Positions 52,828-61,679 of a DNA stretch of 64,000 bases are shown in pieces. A program made the translations under genes and the position numbers. Within the stretch, counting starts at the first letter, position 1. Each line of letters opens with the position of its first letter. The stretch is from Bdellovibrionales bacterium GWA2_49_15 (lineage in GTDB: Bacteria; Bdellovibrionota; Bacteriovoracia; Bacteriovoracales; Bacteriovoracaceae). The notes beneath the pieces are model-generated. The model worked only from the letters and a program-made list of their open reading frames with translations, was not told where the DNA came from and did not search any database. The stretch covers positions 102,982 through 166,981 of the forward strand of contig MEPP01000001.1 of the NCBI GenBank assembly GCA_001769855.1, read 5' to 3'.

Positions 52828-52995
52828 AAAACCCCTCCAAACAACAACCCACTTTGAACATTGCAGGGAAGATGCCAATCTTCCAGACGTATTTCTGAAT
52901 AGTTACCCGAAGGACACTAAACATTTTACAGACACTGTCTAATTTTTTGACGTAAACTCCCCATTCAACTAGTTTTCCAAGTTAGGGAGAATCTT

Positions 52996-54111
52996 ATGAA
53001 AATAATTTTAGCACTTTTGATGCTTGTGAGCCTCGTCTCTCAAAGTGTTTATGCACAGGTTGATCCTCTTAATACCTATCGCTGGAATCGTTCCAACGCC
53101 ATGACCGGCCGAGGACAGGTTGATACAAAACCTTGGTTTGAATGGTGGTATTACAAAGTTGTCTTGCCAGAAACCAATGAGGCTTTTTTCCTGGTCTACG
53201 GAGTCGTTAACCCATGGGACGAGCAGCGAACCTTGGGAGGTACCCGGGCCTCTGTAATCTTCGGGGATTTTGCGGCCATGGTTCAAGCAGAAGAGAATCT
53301 TCCTTTGGACACATTCAATGCCAGTTACGATGAAACCTTGGTGACGATTAAAGATAATGTGGCCACTGATAAATTTGTCAAAGGCCAGATCACCAATGAG
53401 CAAGGGGAGCTCTTCGCCTGGGATATGAACGTGGAAAAAGATTGGGCCTTCAATGCCACGAGCTGGGCGACTGGAAGAGGCGTCACCAACATTGAATGGT
53501 ACCCTGCCCAGGCCAGTGCCCGTTGTTCAGGAACTATTCAGAGCAAAGGTAAAACCTATCAATTTAGCCAGGCCCCTTGTTATCAAGATCGCAATTGGGG
53601 CAACTCCTTTCCTGAGTGGTGGACCTGGATAGTGTCTAATTCCTTTGATAAACATCCTAATACGACCTTGGCCATTGGCGGTGGTAAACCGAAGTTTTTT
53701 GGACGCCTCCATCTCATCGAAAGTGTCGCCATCGGTCTCAAGCATAAGGGCGTTGAATACAGTTGGCGCCCAAGCGATTTGGATAAAATTAAAATTGATA
53801 TCAGCTTCGGGAAATGGGAAGTCGTGGGTGTTAATCGGACCCACAAAATTGAGGTCTCTGCCCATGCGCCTATGTCAAAATTCTTAGATCTCAAATTCAT
53901 GACTCCTGAGGGTAAAATTTTTCACGATTATGAGGCCTTAACCGGCGACATGACGGTAAAACTGTACAAAAGAAAAGTCCCTCTCCTTACCAGCTGGGAA
54001 CTAGTCGAGACCCTGACGACTCATCAGGCGGGAATCGAGTATGGCAGTGAAAAGCAATACCCCATAAAATCCCTGTTCAAGAGTCAAAAGACCCTTTTCT
54101 CGAATTTATAG
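52996..54111 (+). CDS. Exported tocopherol-cyclase-like (AttH-type lipocalin fold) protein
   Basis: A 371-residue protein with a signal peptide (MKIILALLMLVSLVSQSVYA). WFEWWYYKVV and YQDRNWGNSFPEWWTWIVSNSF match the two conserved blocks of the tocopherol cyclase family (FEGWYFK, and KNWGxSFPxxWxW). In plants that enzyme closes the chroman ring; bacterial relatives, often exported, have unknown ligands. The fold is a lipocalin-like double barrel that binds hydrophobic compounds. AGGGAGA precedes the ATG. Confidence 0.75.
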   Translation: MKIILALLMLVSLVSQSVYAQVDPLNTYRWNRSNAMTGRGQVDTKPWFEWWYYKVVLPETNEAFFLVYGVVNPWDEQRTLGGTRASVIFGDFAAMVQAEENLPLDTFNASYDETLVTIKDNVATDKFVKGQITNEQGELFAWDMNVEKDWAFNATSWATGRGVTNIEWYPAQASARCSGTIQSKGKTYQFSQAPCYQDRNWGNSFPEWWTWIVSNSFDKHPNTTLAIGGGKPKFFGRLHLIESVAIGLKHKGVEYSWRPSDLDKIKIDISFGKWEVVGVNRTHKIEVSAHAPMSKFLDLKFMTPEGKIFHDYEALTGDMTVKLYKRKVPLLTSWELVETLTTHQAGIEYGSEKQYPIKSLFKSQKTLFSNL

Positions 54112-54230
54112 CAACTCACCGTTTTTAGGTAAAATTTACGCTGGGTGCCCTCCCATCCATTATGCCCTTGGCAATCCACCCGCAGTGCGTGTAAAAGCCG
54201 CTGCACAATACGTTTTATTTGGAGGAATTT

Positions 54231-54929
54231 ATGAAAATATCCGTGGTTTTGAGCATACTCTTACTCTCAGCACTCTTTACGTCGTGCCGCCTTTCCACCA
54301 AGGCCGAACTATTCGTCAACGAAATCAATTCTAAAGGTGGTCTCTACGGCGAGACGATCAATTTGGTAAAAGACCCCACCAAGGTTAATAACCAAATTGT
54401 GGTCTGGGACTCAATTGATAGTAAATTCTACGTCGTGAAGCTTTATGGCAATCGTCACCTCTTCGCCGCTGACGAAGATGCCTATGCCTACTACATGGAA
54501 AACCGCCAAGAGGTTGTTCCTGCCGGCCACGGCTACTATAGTGGGGCCGACGGTAAGCTGTATGAAGTTACTGAGAACGCTTCTAAAGACCTGGAAAAGG
54601 CCCAGGCCTTGATCGATGGGGTTCAAATTAATCGAATGGCAGAACAAGCAGTGGCCGAGTTTGGATTAAGTGAAGAGCGCGGACATGCCGTTGCCAATGT
54701 CCTGTTTCAGTTTGGCCGCATTCAGCGCAATCGTTCCTTGACCGAAAATGACTTGAGAAATTTAGGCCAAGAGCTTGTGGGCTCTGATCTCCACGAGTTT
54801 GAAGCTGCTCTTCTGGCCCGCGCTGAAGGTGACGCCTCAAGCTTCGATAGTTTGATCAATAAGGCCGCAGCATTCAATAAGGTGACGCCTGAACAGATGC
54901 AGGCCATTGTTGAGACGTTGGTAAAATAA
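54231..54929 (+). CDS. Lipoprotein of unknown function
   Basis: About 232 residues from ATG 54231, placed seven bases after TTGGAGGA. Lipobox LFTSC directs lipidation at Cys20. The mature protein has a beta-rich first half (IVVWDSIDSKFYVVKLYG and HLFAADEDAYAYYMENRQE) and a helical second half. No family recognised. Its stop is immediately followed by the stop of the convergent sulP gene. Confidence 0.6.
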   Translation: MKISVVLSILLLSALFTSCRLSTKAELFVNEINSKGGLYGETINLVKDPTKVNNQIVVWDSIDSKFYVVKLYGNRHLFAADEDAYAYYMENRQEVVPAGHGYYSGADGKLYEVTENASKDLEKAQALIDGVQINRMAEQAVAEFGLSEERGHAVANVLFQFGRIQRNRSLTENDLRNLGQELVGSDLHEFEAALLARAEGDASSFDSLINKAAAFNKVTPEQMQAIVETLVK

Positions 54930-56693
54930 CTATGTTGAAGCGAGTGTTTCCTTTGCCCTTCTGATTCCCTCTGCCACGTCTTTGCAAATAAACACTCGCT
55001 TATTTTTCTGAAACAGATCACCTCGATCAAATAATTTCTGCGGTTGCGGTTGGACACCCACAAGATAGACATAACGATTTTGCGTTGTCAGCTTGTTAAT
55101 GGCACTCTCCAACGCAACCATACCGGTGACATCCATGGCCGGAACATCTTCCAATGAAAAGATGACGGCTTTGATGCCATCGGTGATATCATCTAAGGCT
55201 TCTGCGGCGTTTTCCGCCGCCCCGAAAAAGAGTGGCCCCGCAATTCCATAGAGCAAAATTTCTTTTGGTAAAGAATCCACCAAATGAGGATGGCTGCTCC
55301 CTGTGTATGCCTGGACCGAACTGATAGAGGCCATCCTGCGCATAAAGAGAAGCGAAGCCAGCACAACCCCCACCGTAACCCCGATGACCATGTCAAAAAC
55401 CACAGTCAAGAAAAAGCACAAAAGAAGAACCACTACATCGCTCTTGGGGGCAACACGTAAAATATGGAAAAAGTGATGCATCTCAGACATATTGTAGGCC
55501 ACTAACATAAGCAGGGCAGCCAGCCCCGCCATAGGAAGGTAAGACACATAAGGGGCGAAGAGTAAGACAATCACTAGCGTAAAAAAGGCATGCAACACAG
55601 AAGAAAGGGGCGAACTTGCACCATAGCGTATATTAGTTGCTGTACGTGCGATGGCCCCAGTCGCAGCAATCCCTCCAAAGAAGGGACAGAGAATATTCCC
55701 CATACCCAAGGCCACCAGTTCGGCATCCGGATCGTGTTTGGTTTGGGCCATGCCGTCGGCAACCACCGCTGACAGTAATGATTCAATGGCTCCCAGCATT
55801 GCGATGGCAAAGGCAGATGCTAGTAATGATTCAAAGGATTCAAGCGTAAGCTTAAAGATCTGCTCACCAGGCGCAAAATACCGCCATGGCCAATCAAGAT
55901 GAGGCAATGCCTGAGGAATTCCGTGGCCGATAACTCCCCTCAAATTGTAAGTAAAACGGCTGCCTATCGTTGCAATATGCAGGGAAGAAAAGAGATTATT
56001 TATAACAGCAGTAACGACAGATGCGATAGTCAATGCCACTAATGGTGCCGGGATTTTTTTGTTGATTTTACGCCAAAAGATGAGAATAAAGAGGGTGCCG
56101 GCCCCTATGGCAAACTCGATAAAACTAGCGCTCCCTCTGGCACGAAATAAAGCAAGTACTTTTTCAATAAAGCGTTCCGGCATCTCAGCCACCTGAAGGC
56201 CAAAGAAATCTTTTAGCTGAAGAGTAAGAATGACAACGGCAATACCTGTGGTAAATCCAGTGGTAACCGGATATGGGATAAACTGAATTAGTCTCCCCAT
56301 ACGGACTAATCCCATGCCCAGCAACATAATTCCGGCCATAAGGCCAGCAACGAGGAGACCACCCAATCCAAACTTATGAGCAATCGGCGCTAATATCACA
56401 ACAAAAGCAGCCGTGGGTCCGGTAACTTGAAAACGCGATCCCCCCAAAAGAGCAACAATCCCCCCGCCAATAATCACAGTGTAGAGACCATACTGAGGGG
56501 GTACACCGCTGGCAATTGCCAAAGCCATGCCGAGCGGGATGGCCACAATCGCGACAACCAAACCAGACATGACATCGGCCTTAAAATTATCTAAGCCATA
56601 TCCCTCCCGCAATCTCTCACGAAGAGCTAAAAAAGGAGTCAGCTTCACGAACGGCACAAGACTATTTATATTCCGTTTGTAGCGTTTAGACAT
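54930..56693 (-). CDS. SulP-family anion transporter with STAS domain
   Basis: A 587-residue inner-membrane carrier. The start of the transport domain, DVMSGLVVAIVAIPLGMALAIASG, and GLYTVIIGGGIVALLGG, QVTGPTAAFVVI and GFTTGIAVVI match SulP proteins (SLC26-type) that carry sulfate, bicarbonate or other anions. A C-terminal STAS domain (about 475-585) contains VPAMDVTGMVAL. Ribosome site TTAGGAG. It is divergent from a Fur-family regulator with a perfect inverted repeat between them, which suggests metal- or stress-dependent control. Confidence 0.93.
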   Translation of the reverse strand: MSKRYKRNINSLVPFVKLTPFLALRERLREGYGLDNFKADVMSGLVVAIVAIPLGMALAIASGVPPQYGLYTVIIGGGIVALLGGSRFQVTGPTAAFVVILAPIAHKFGLGGLLVAGLMAGIMLLGMGLVRMGRLIQFIPYPVTTGFTTGIAVVILTLQLKDFFGLQVAEMPERFIEKVLALFRARGSASFIEFAIGAGTLFILIFWRKINKKIPAPLVALTIASVVTAVINNLFSSLHIATIGSRFTYNLRGVIGHGIPQALPHLDWPWRYFAPGEQIFKLTLESFESLLASAFAIAMLGAIESLLSAVVADGMAQTKHDPDAELVALGMGNILCPFFGGIAATGAIARTATNIRYGASSPLSSVLHAFFTLVIVLLFAPYVSYLPMAGLAALLMLVAYNMSEMHHFFHILRVAPKSDVVVLLLCFFLTVVFDMVIGVTVGVVLASLLFMRRMASISSVQAYTGSSHPHLVDSLPKEILLYGIAGPLFFGAAENAAEALDDITDGIKAVIFSLEDVPAMDVTGMVALESAINKLTTQNRYVYLVGVQPQPQKLFDRGDLFQKNKRVFICKDVAEGIRRAKETLAST

Positions 56694-56741
56694 CCACGAT
56701 CTCCTAACCCATTGGCAATGTTCCTTTTAGATGCTAATTTT

Positions 56742-56761
56742 TATTGCAACGTTTTGCAATA
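56742..56761. promoter_or_regulatory. Perfect inverted repeat, candidate Fur-family operator
   Basis: TATTGCAACGTTTTGCAATA has perfect 8-base arms (TATTGCAA, TTGCAATA) around CGTT. It lies 19 bases before the Fur-family start codon and 48 bases upstream of the divergent sulP start, placing it over the probable promoters of both. Symmetry and position fit a site for the neighbouring regulator, though it does not match the classical Fur box. Confidence 0.6.
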
Positions 56762-56780
56762 GCACGGTGATGAAAAAAGC

Positions 56781-57227
56781 ATGAAAAAACACAAGGACTT
56801 ATTAGAAATTTTAAAAGCTAATAATATGCGAATCACCCCCGCAAGACGTTTTCTCTTGCAGTTTATTCTTGATAACAAGGATAAAAAATCGGGCAAATTC
56901 ACACTCAAAACCATCACCCAATTTATGGAAAAAATCCTGCCTGGGGTGAACCGTTCCAGCATCTACCGCAATATTGAGACTTTTAAAAAATTAGATATAA
57001 TTCAAGAGGTCTCCTTACCCAGTGGCAATTTTTTTCAATATGTTCTCGATTGCAAGGTTCACCACTTTTACATTTGCAAGTCCTGCGGTAAGGCCAGCAT
57101 AGGTCATAAAAAATTATTTGATAAAATTCAAACGGCGCTTAAAGACATTCATGGGTTTGCCAAGGCCAATCTCTCTATCGTTTTTTATGGTTACTGTGCA
57201 AAATGCCGGGCCATCATGCCGAGCTAA
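56781..57227 (+). CDS. Fur-family metalloregulator
   Basis: A 148-residue repressor-type protein. The N-terminal winged helix contains RITPARRFLLQFIL and the recognition segment VNRSSIYRNIETFKKLDII. The C-terminal dimer domain has HHFYICKSCGK (C99, C102) and GYCAKC (C139, C142), the four-cysteine structural zinc site. Whether it senses iron, zinc, manganese or peroxide is not decidable; the residues around the sensory site are divergent. It is divergent from sulP and probably controls both genes through the inverted repeat between them. Confidence 0.88.
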   Translation: MKKHKDLLEILKANNMRITPARRFLLQFILDNKDKKSGKFTLKTITQFMEKILPGVNRSSIYRNIETFKKLDIIQEVSLPSGNFFQYVLDCKVHHFYICKSCGKASIGHKKLFDKIQTALKDIHGFAKANLSIVFYGYCAKCRAIMPS

Positions 57228-57331
57228 TCACATAGAATCATTAATTATTTGTCCATCAGACTATTTCCCTCAAGTTTTATCGGCATTGCTCCGAAGAGTT
57301 CCACATACAGGTGTCGTATAATTATTTATTT

Positions 57332-58321
57332 ATGAGTACGAAGATAAAACATTTTGAAGATGAAACAATCATTCGGGATAAGACGGAGGCGAGTTACCGT
57401 CTCTTTGATGAGATGAGCAGTAAGCGCAATCGCAACGAACTTGCCGGAGCCAAAAGAGATTTAATACCTGTCCTTCGCGCCATCAGTGGGCCTTACATTG
57501 GCGAGCACTTTTTGCTGAACCGTGAGGTCAATGAAATTGGGCGGGATAGTTTATGCCAAATAACCTTGAAAGATCCTAATATTTCGCGCCGTCATTGCAG
57601 AATTACCATCTGCTATCGAAGTGCTTTGCGCGGGGAATTTAAAATCACCATCGAAGATTTGCAGAGCCGCAATGGCATTCGTGTCAATGGCAATAAAATA
57701 GACGAAACCCCCACCCTTCTGCAAAATGGTGACCACATAAGAATTGGCCCCAACGTTTTTGGCCTCTATCTCAAGTTCCCGGAGGAAATTGAGCTGGAAA
57801 CATTCCTATATAAGTTGGCCAAGAAAGATGCCACCACCGGCCTTCTGGGTAAAAGTTTTTTCATGGGTCATCTCGACTTTGAGTTTAAAAGGGCCCAGCG
57901 TTACAAACGTCCCTTAAGTTTTATTTTGCTGGACATAGATTTTTTTAAAAAAGTTAATGATACGTTCGGGCATGTGATCGGCGATGAGGTGCTCAGAAAG
58001 GTGGGCGAGATTATTTTGGAGGCCCTGCGAGTTGAGGATACGGCGGTTCGATACGGTGGTGAGGAAATGGCACTCATTTTACCTGAGACCAACGAAAAGG
58101 ACGCCTATCTCCTGGCCGAGCGCCTGAGGTGTAAACTGGAAAAGTTGACTTTTAAAATGAATGACAAGACCTTCAAGGTCACGGCCAGCTTTGGGGTTTC
58201 AGAGTATAATGCCAGTATGGCGGTAGGTCAGACGCTGGTTGAAAAGGCCGATAGGGCCCTTTATAAAGCAAAAGAGCAAGGTCGTAACAATACTTATCTG
58301 GCTTCAAAGTTGGCCAGCTGA
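57332..58321 (+). CDS. FHA-GGDEF diguanylate cyclase
   Basis: About 329 residues. An FHA domain (about 50-145; EIGRDSLCQITLKDPNISRRHCRI and SRNGIRVNG, in parts) that binds phosphothreonine is followed by a GGDEF domain with GGEEM (242-246) in the active loop, DIDFFKKVNDTFGH and ASFGVSEY. An RVED inhibitory site (R233, D236) precedes the loop at the canonical five-residue spacing, so product feedback is likely. It resembles DgcB of Bdellovibrio, an FHA-GGDEF enzyme. GTG 57311 is an alternative start; neither has a ribosome site. TATAAT occurs at 57317-57322. Confidence 0.88.
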   Translation: MSTKIKHFEDETIIRDKTEASYRLFDEMSSKRNRNELAGAKRDLIPVLRAISGPYIGEHFLLNREVNEIGRDSLCQITLKDPNISRRHCRITICYRSALRGEFKITIEDLQSRNGIRVNGNKIDETPTLLQNGDHIRIGPNVFGLYLKFPEEIELETFLYKLAKKDATTGLLGKSFFMGHLDFEFKRAQRYKRPLSFILLDIDFFKKVNDTFGHVIGDEVLRKVGEIILEALRVEDTAVRYGGEEMALILPETNEKDAYLLAERLRCKLEKLTFKMNDKTFKVTASFGVSEYNASMAVGQTLVEKADRALYKAKEQGRNNTYLASKLAS

Positions 58322-58342
58322 GATGGTTCCAGGAGTTCACCC

Positions 58343-59143
58343 ATGAGACTATGCACGCTCTCATTAGTTACTTTTTTTATTGCGACAAACCTCTCGCCTG
58401 GCACCGCCTTCGCCCAGAAATATCACTCTGCCAACGACACCGACGTGGAATTTTCGCTGGAGGAAAAAAACAACGGTCCGCAACCCTATTACATAGATAA
58501 GGAAGCCATCGAGAAGGCGCGCAAGGCCCAATATGCCAGTGAGAAAAAGGAAGCCATCTGGTATGCAAAACGTCTGGCAAAATTTCTTGATCGATACCGC
58601 GCACAGCAGGTGGCCCAGCAAAATCGCGCGGTAGCAGAACGCACTTTTATCGCCCAGCAATCGATGGAGCTTGTTTCCGACGAGGCAAAATCACTTTTGG
58701 CCGGGAATGCCAATCAAGCGCGGGCCTTAATCGCACGCGCCCAATATCAGGAGGCGGCCCTGGCCCAGGCGGCCAAGAATGCACCGGCGCAAGGGACAGA
58801 AGTTTCTCGTACATTGGCGTCGCTGGATCGGCCGGTGTTTAAAATTTTCAAACATCAGCCTAAACGTCCGCAGGCCCTCTCACTATGGGCAAAAATGGGA
58901 AAAAAACTGGCCCACAAAGCACAGCAGGCCGCCATAAAAAGACGTGCTGCGATAGTTGGCGTTGTAGCCACGGTCCCTTCTTCACTTCCTTTGGGAATGC
59001 AAGCAACCAAGGCCATCAAAGCTGATCGGCGCCCTGCCAGCTTGGGCACACTACCAGCACGGCCGGAAGGTGTGTGGCAAGGGGTGGCCCGCAAGCTCAC
59101 CGGGGCCTACAACAATCTTAAATCTAAGCTGTTTAACTGGTAG
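58343..59143 (+). CDS. Exported alanine-rich helical protein of unknown function
   Basis: A 266-residue protein with a signal peptide (MRLCTLSLVTFFIATNLSPGTAFA). The mature part is largely helical and rich in Ala, Lys, Gln and Arg, with coiled-coil potential at about residues 50-160 (EAIEKARKAQYASEKKEA and LIARAQYQEAALAQAAK). No catalytic motif or family recognised. AGGAG precedes the ATG, and the gene lies 21 bases after the diguanylate cyclase gene, so they may be co-transcribed. Confidence 0.55.
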   Translation: MRLCTLSLVTFFIATNLSPGTAFAQKYHSANDTDVEFSLEEKNNGPQPYYIDKEAIEKARKAQYASEKKEAIWYAKRLAKFLDRYRAQQVAQQNRAVAERTFIAQQSMELVSDEAKSLLAGNANQARALIARAQYQEAALAQAAKNAPAQGTEVSRTLASLDRPVFKIFKHQPKRPQALSLWAKMGKKLAHKAQQAAIKRRAAIVGVVATVPSSLPLGMQATKAIKADRRPASLGTLPARPEGVWQGVARKLTGAYNNLKSKLFNW

Positions 59144-59263
59144 AGTCGAAAGACAAATCCCACGATCATTCTTTAGCACGTGTTTCGTTGACTAAACTGT
59201 CCCGAATTGGGTAGGTTACCGTCTCAAGAGATACCACAACATTTTTTTCCAAAAGGGGGCTGT

Positions 59264-61285
59264 ATGACTTCAGAACGTGCGATTCTAAGGCCATTTCCAC
59301 TCAAAGCAGGACTTGCCCCTAACCCGGAACGTAAAACTCCGATCTTTGCCAAAACTATAAAAAATAAAGCGGGACAAGCAGTTTCACTGGGAGACCCCAG
59401 GGCCACCCGAGCGCTGGTGGCGCTCATGAACCAGCATGCGGTCATTGGTGGCGCCGCCTGCCATTGGGGAGGGCCGGCGGCTTTTGCCGAAATGATGAGT
59501 GCCGTCCACGGTCTTATGTTTAACTCTCCAGGAGTGTGGTTTGATAATTTCAACTTTGTGAATGATGCCGGGCATGCCGAAAACGGTTTGTACGCCCTTC
59601 GCGCTAATTACGAGATGGGTGGATTAACCTTGCCTGAGTTAAAAAAATTTCGCTCCCTGGAGTCTCGGCTCACAGGTCATGGCGAGGCCCACTTGAATCC
59701 CGCCGGTGTCCTTATCTCTAATGGCCCGCTTGGTTCGGGTCTCCCTCAGGCCCAGGGCCTGGCCTTGTCTGATAAAATTACCGGCAAAAACAGACTTACG
59801 ATTTGCACCATCTCTGATGGGGGCTCCATGGAAGGTGAAGCGCGTGAGGCCTTCGCCGCCATTCCCGGCTGGGCCAAAAAAGGCCTTCTCAATCCTTTTC
59901 TCCTGCTCATTTCAGATAACAACACCAAGTTAAGCGGTCGCATTGATAAAGACTGTTACAGCATGAGTCCAACCTTCAACTCACTCAGCGCCCTTGGATG
60001 GAATGTCACTTTTGTGGAGGAAGGTCACGACTTAGAAAAGGTCTATCAGGCAATTGAGACTGGATTTGAGAAGCTTAAAAACCAAGCCGAGTCTCCGGTA
60101 GCAATAATTTTCCGCACCATCAAGGGCAAGGGAATTCAAGCCACTGAGCAAAGCGCCAGCGGGGGCCACGGCTATCCCCTCAAAGCGTATGACCCAAAAT
60201 TAGGAGAATTTTTAAAAGAAATTTATCAAGGCGAAAGCGTTCCTCAGGAATTTGACTCCTGGGCCAAGGAAATTTTGGCCAGCGCTCCTACCAAGTCCAA
60301 CGCGAGTGCGAGTAGCGGTCCCAAGCGTGAAAAAGTTCAGGTAGGACTCTCCAAGGCCCTGATTAAGATGGCCAAGCAAGGCCTTCCCATTATTTCAGTT
60401 GCCTCAGATGTGCAGGGCTCCACAGGGGTAGCCGACTTTCACAAAAATTTTCCCGAGCGCTCCTTTGATGTGGGGATTGCCGAAGCCAACATGGTCTCCA
60501 CCGCCGTGGGCCTGTCTCGCTCGGGCCATATCCCGGTGGTCGACACCTTCGCCCAATTTGGCATTACAAAAGGGAATCTTCCTCTCATGATGTCTGGCCT
60601 CTCACTGGGCCCGGTCATCGGGCTCTTCTCCCACACCGGATTTCAGGATGCCGCAGACGGTGCCAGTCACCAGGCCACCACATATTTTGCCGCCACGGCC
60701 TGCATCCCCCACATTCAGGTTCTCTCTGTCAGCACCTCAAGCGAGGCAGAATATTATTTAGAGCAAGCCATTTTGCAGTTTGAACGAGAACGCCTGGCCG
60801 GACGGGTTCCTGCCACCACCCTATTCTTTTATGGCCGGGAAAATTTCTGTGAAAACAACGGCACGACAAAGTATGAGTGGGGTCAAGGACAGCTGGTGCG
60901 AGAGGGGCGAGACATTCTCCTGGTGGGGACTGGTCCCACGACTGAACTGGCCATCGAGGCCGCTGAGCTCTTGGCCAAGCAAGGCATTGAAGCATCGGTG
61001 TACAACCATATCTTTATCAACCGACCGGAAACCGAGACTTTTAAGAAGCTCCTGGCCAAAAATAAAAACACTCTGATCACAGTCGAAGATCACCAGTTAA
61101 TCGGGGGCATGGGTGCCACACTCATCCACAATCTCGTGGTTAATTCATGGCAAGGCAAGGCAGCGGGCCTAGGGATTGAAGGACACTTTGGACAATCCGC
61201 CTACTTGGCTTCCCATCTGTATAAAAAACATGGATTCGACGCCCAAGGTATTGCTCAAAGGGCAAAAGGCCTAATTGGGCAGTAA
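59264..61285 (+). CDS. Divergent transketolase
   Basis: About 673 residues from ATG 59264, behind AAGGGGG. It has the transketolase layout: an N-terminal thiamine-diphosphate domain (HGEAHLNPAG, SNGPLGSGLPQAQGLAL, ISDGGSMEGEAREA, SDNNTKLSG), a pyrimidine domain with the catalytic glutamate in GIAEANMV, and a C-terminal domain. Known transketolases have GDG where this one has SDG, and the SGHPG substrate loop reads CHWGG. The enzyme would link the pentose-phosphate pathway and glycolysis, but the changed motifs leave the exact substrate open. No second transketolase or pentose-phosphate gene is near. Confidence 0.82.
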   Translation: MTSERAILRPFPLKAGLAPNPERKTPIFAKTIKNKAGQAVSLGDPRATRALVALMNQHAVIGGAACHWGGPAAFAEMMSAVHGLMFNSPGVWFDNFNFVNDAGHAENGLYALRANYEMGGLTLPELKKFRSLESRLTGHGEAHLNPAGVLISNGPLGSGLPQAQGLALSDKITGKNRLTICTISDGGSMEGEAREAFAAIPGWAKKGLLNPFLLLISDNNTKLSGRIDKDCYSMSPTFNSLSALGWNVTFVEEGHDLEKVYQAIETGFEKLKNQAESPVAIIFRTIKGKGIQATEQSASGGHGYPLKAYDPKLGEFLKEIYQGESVPQEFDSWAKEILASAPTKSNASASSGPKREKVQVGLSKALIKMAKQGLPIISVASDVQGSTGVADFHKNFPERSFDVGIAEANMVSTAVGLSRSGHIPVVDTFAQFGITKGNLPLMMSGLSLGPVIGLFSHTGFQDAADGASHQATTYFAATACIPHIQVLSVSTSSEAEYYLEQAILQFERERLAGRVPATTLFFYGRENFCENNGTTKYEWGQGQLVREGRDILLVGTGPTTELAIEAAELLAKQGIEASVYNHIFINRPETETFKKLLAKNKNTLITVEDHQLIGGMGATLIHNLVVNSWQGKAAGLGIEGHFGQSAYLASHLYKKHGFDAQGIAQRAKGLIGQ

Positions 61286-61351
61286 AGACTTGTCGAATAA
61301 GTTGACTTTAGATATAGTTCCGCCTCTTTATGTACTAACAAGGATCAGATC

Positions 61352-61585
61352 ATGTCAAAGCAATGCCAGTTAACCGGAAGAAAAAGACTCGTTGGACACA
61401 AGATTTCCCATTCAAACATTAAAACTAAAAAACGCTCACAGATTAACCTTAAAACTAAGAAAATTTTCGACTCAGAATCAGGTGAAACAGTACGGTTAAG
61501 GGTCTCTGCCAAGGCCATTCGCTCCCTTGATAAAGTTGGGGGATTGTCGAAATATCTGAAGAAAAACAAACGCTTATTTGTTTAA
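61352..61585 (+). CDS. rpmB: 50S ribosomal protein bL28
   Basis: A 77-residue basic protein beginning SKQCQLTGRKRLVGHKISHSN and ending in the IRSLDKVGGLSKYL motif (both in parts), as in bL28. Only one of the usual zinc cysteines is present (CQLTG), so it is the zinc-independent type. AAGGAT precedes the ATG, and a strong terminator follows. The rpmG partner is not adjacent. Confidence 0.95.
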   Translation: MSKQCQLTGRKRLVGHKISHSNIKTKKRSQINLKTKKIFDSESGETVRLRVSAKAIRSLDKVGGLSKYLKKNKRLFV

Positions 61586-61610
61586 TCTTAATTTCTCTTC
61601 ATTTTTTAAT

Positions 61611-61646
61611 AATAAAAAGGGCCACGAATTCGCGGCCCTTTTTATT
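61611..61646. terminator. Bidirectional intrinsic terminator
   Basis: AATAAAAAGGGCC and GGCCCTTTTTATT form 13-base complementary arms around a ten-base loop whose core CGAATTCG is itself palindromic. A-rich and T-rich flanks serve both strands. It sits between rpmB (plus) and the subtilase gene (minus), so it can stop both transcripts. Confidence 0.9.
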
Positions 61647-61679
61647 AATGAGGATGTCACAACATCATCAGTGGAAAGA

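Noticed and set aside
52930..52940. AGACACTGTCT palindrome followed by a T-run
   Set aside because: The stem is only five base pairs and points towards an intergenic gap, too weak for a terminator; no second copy was seen.
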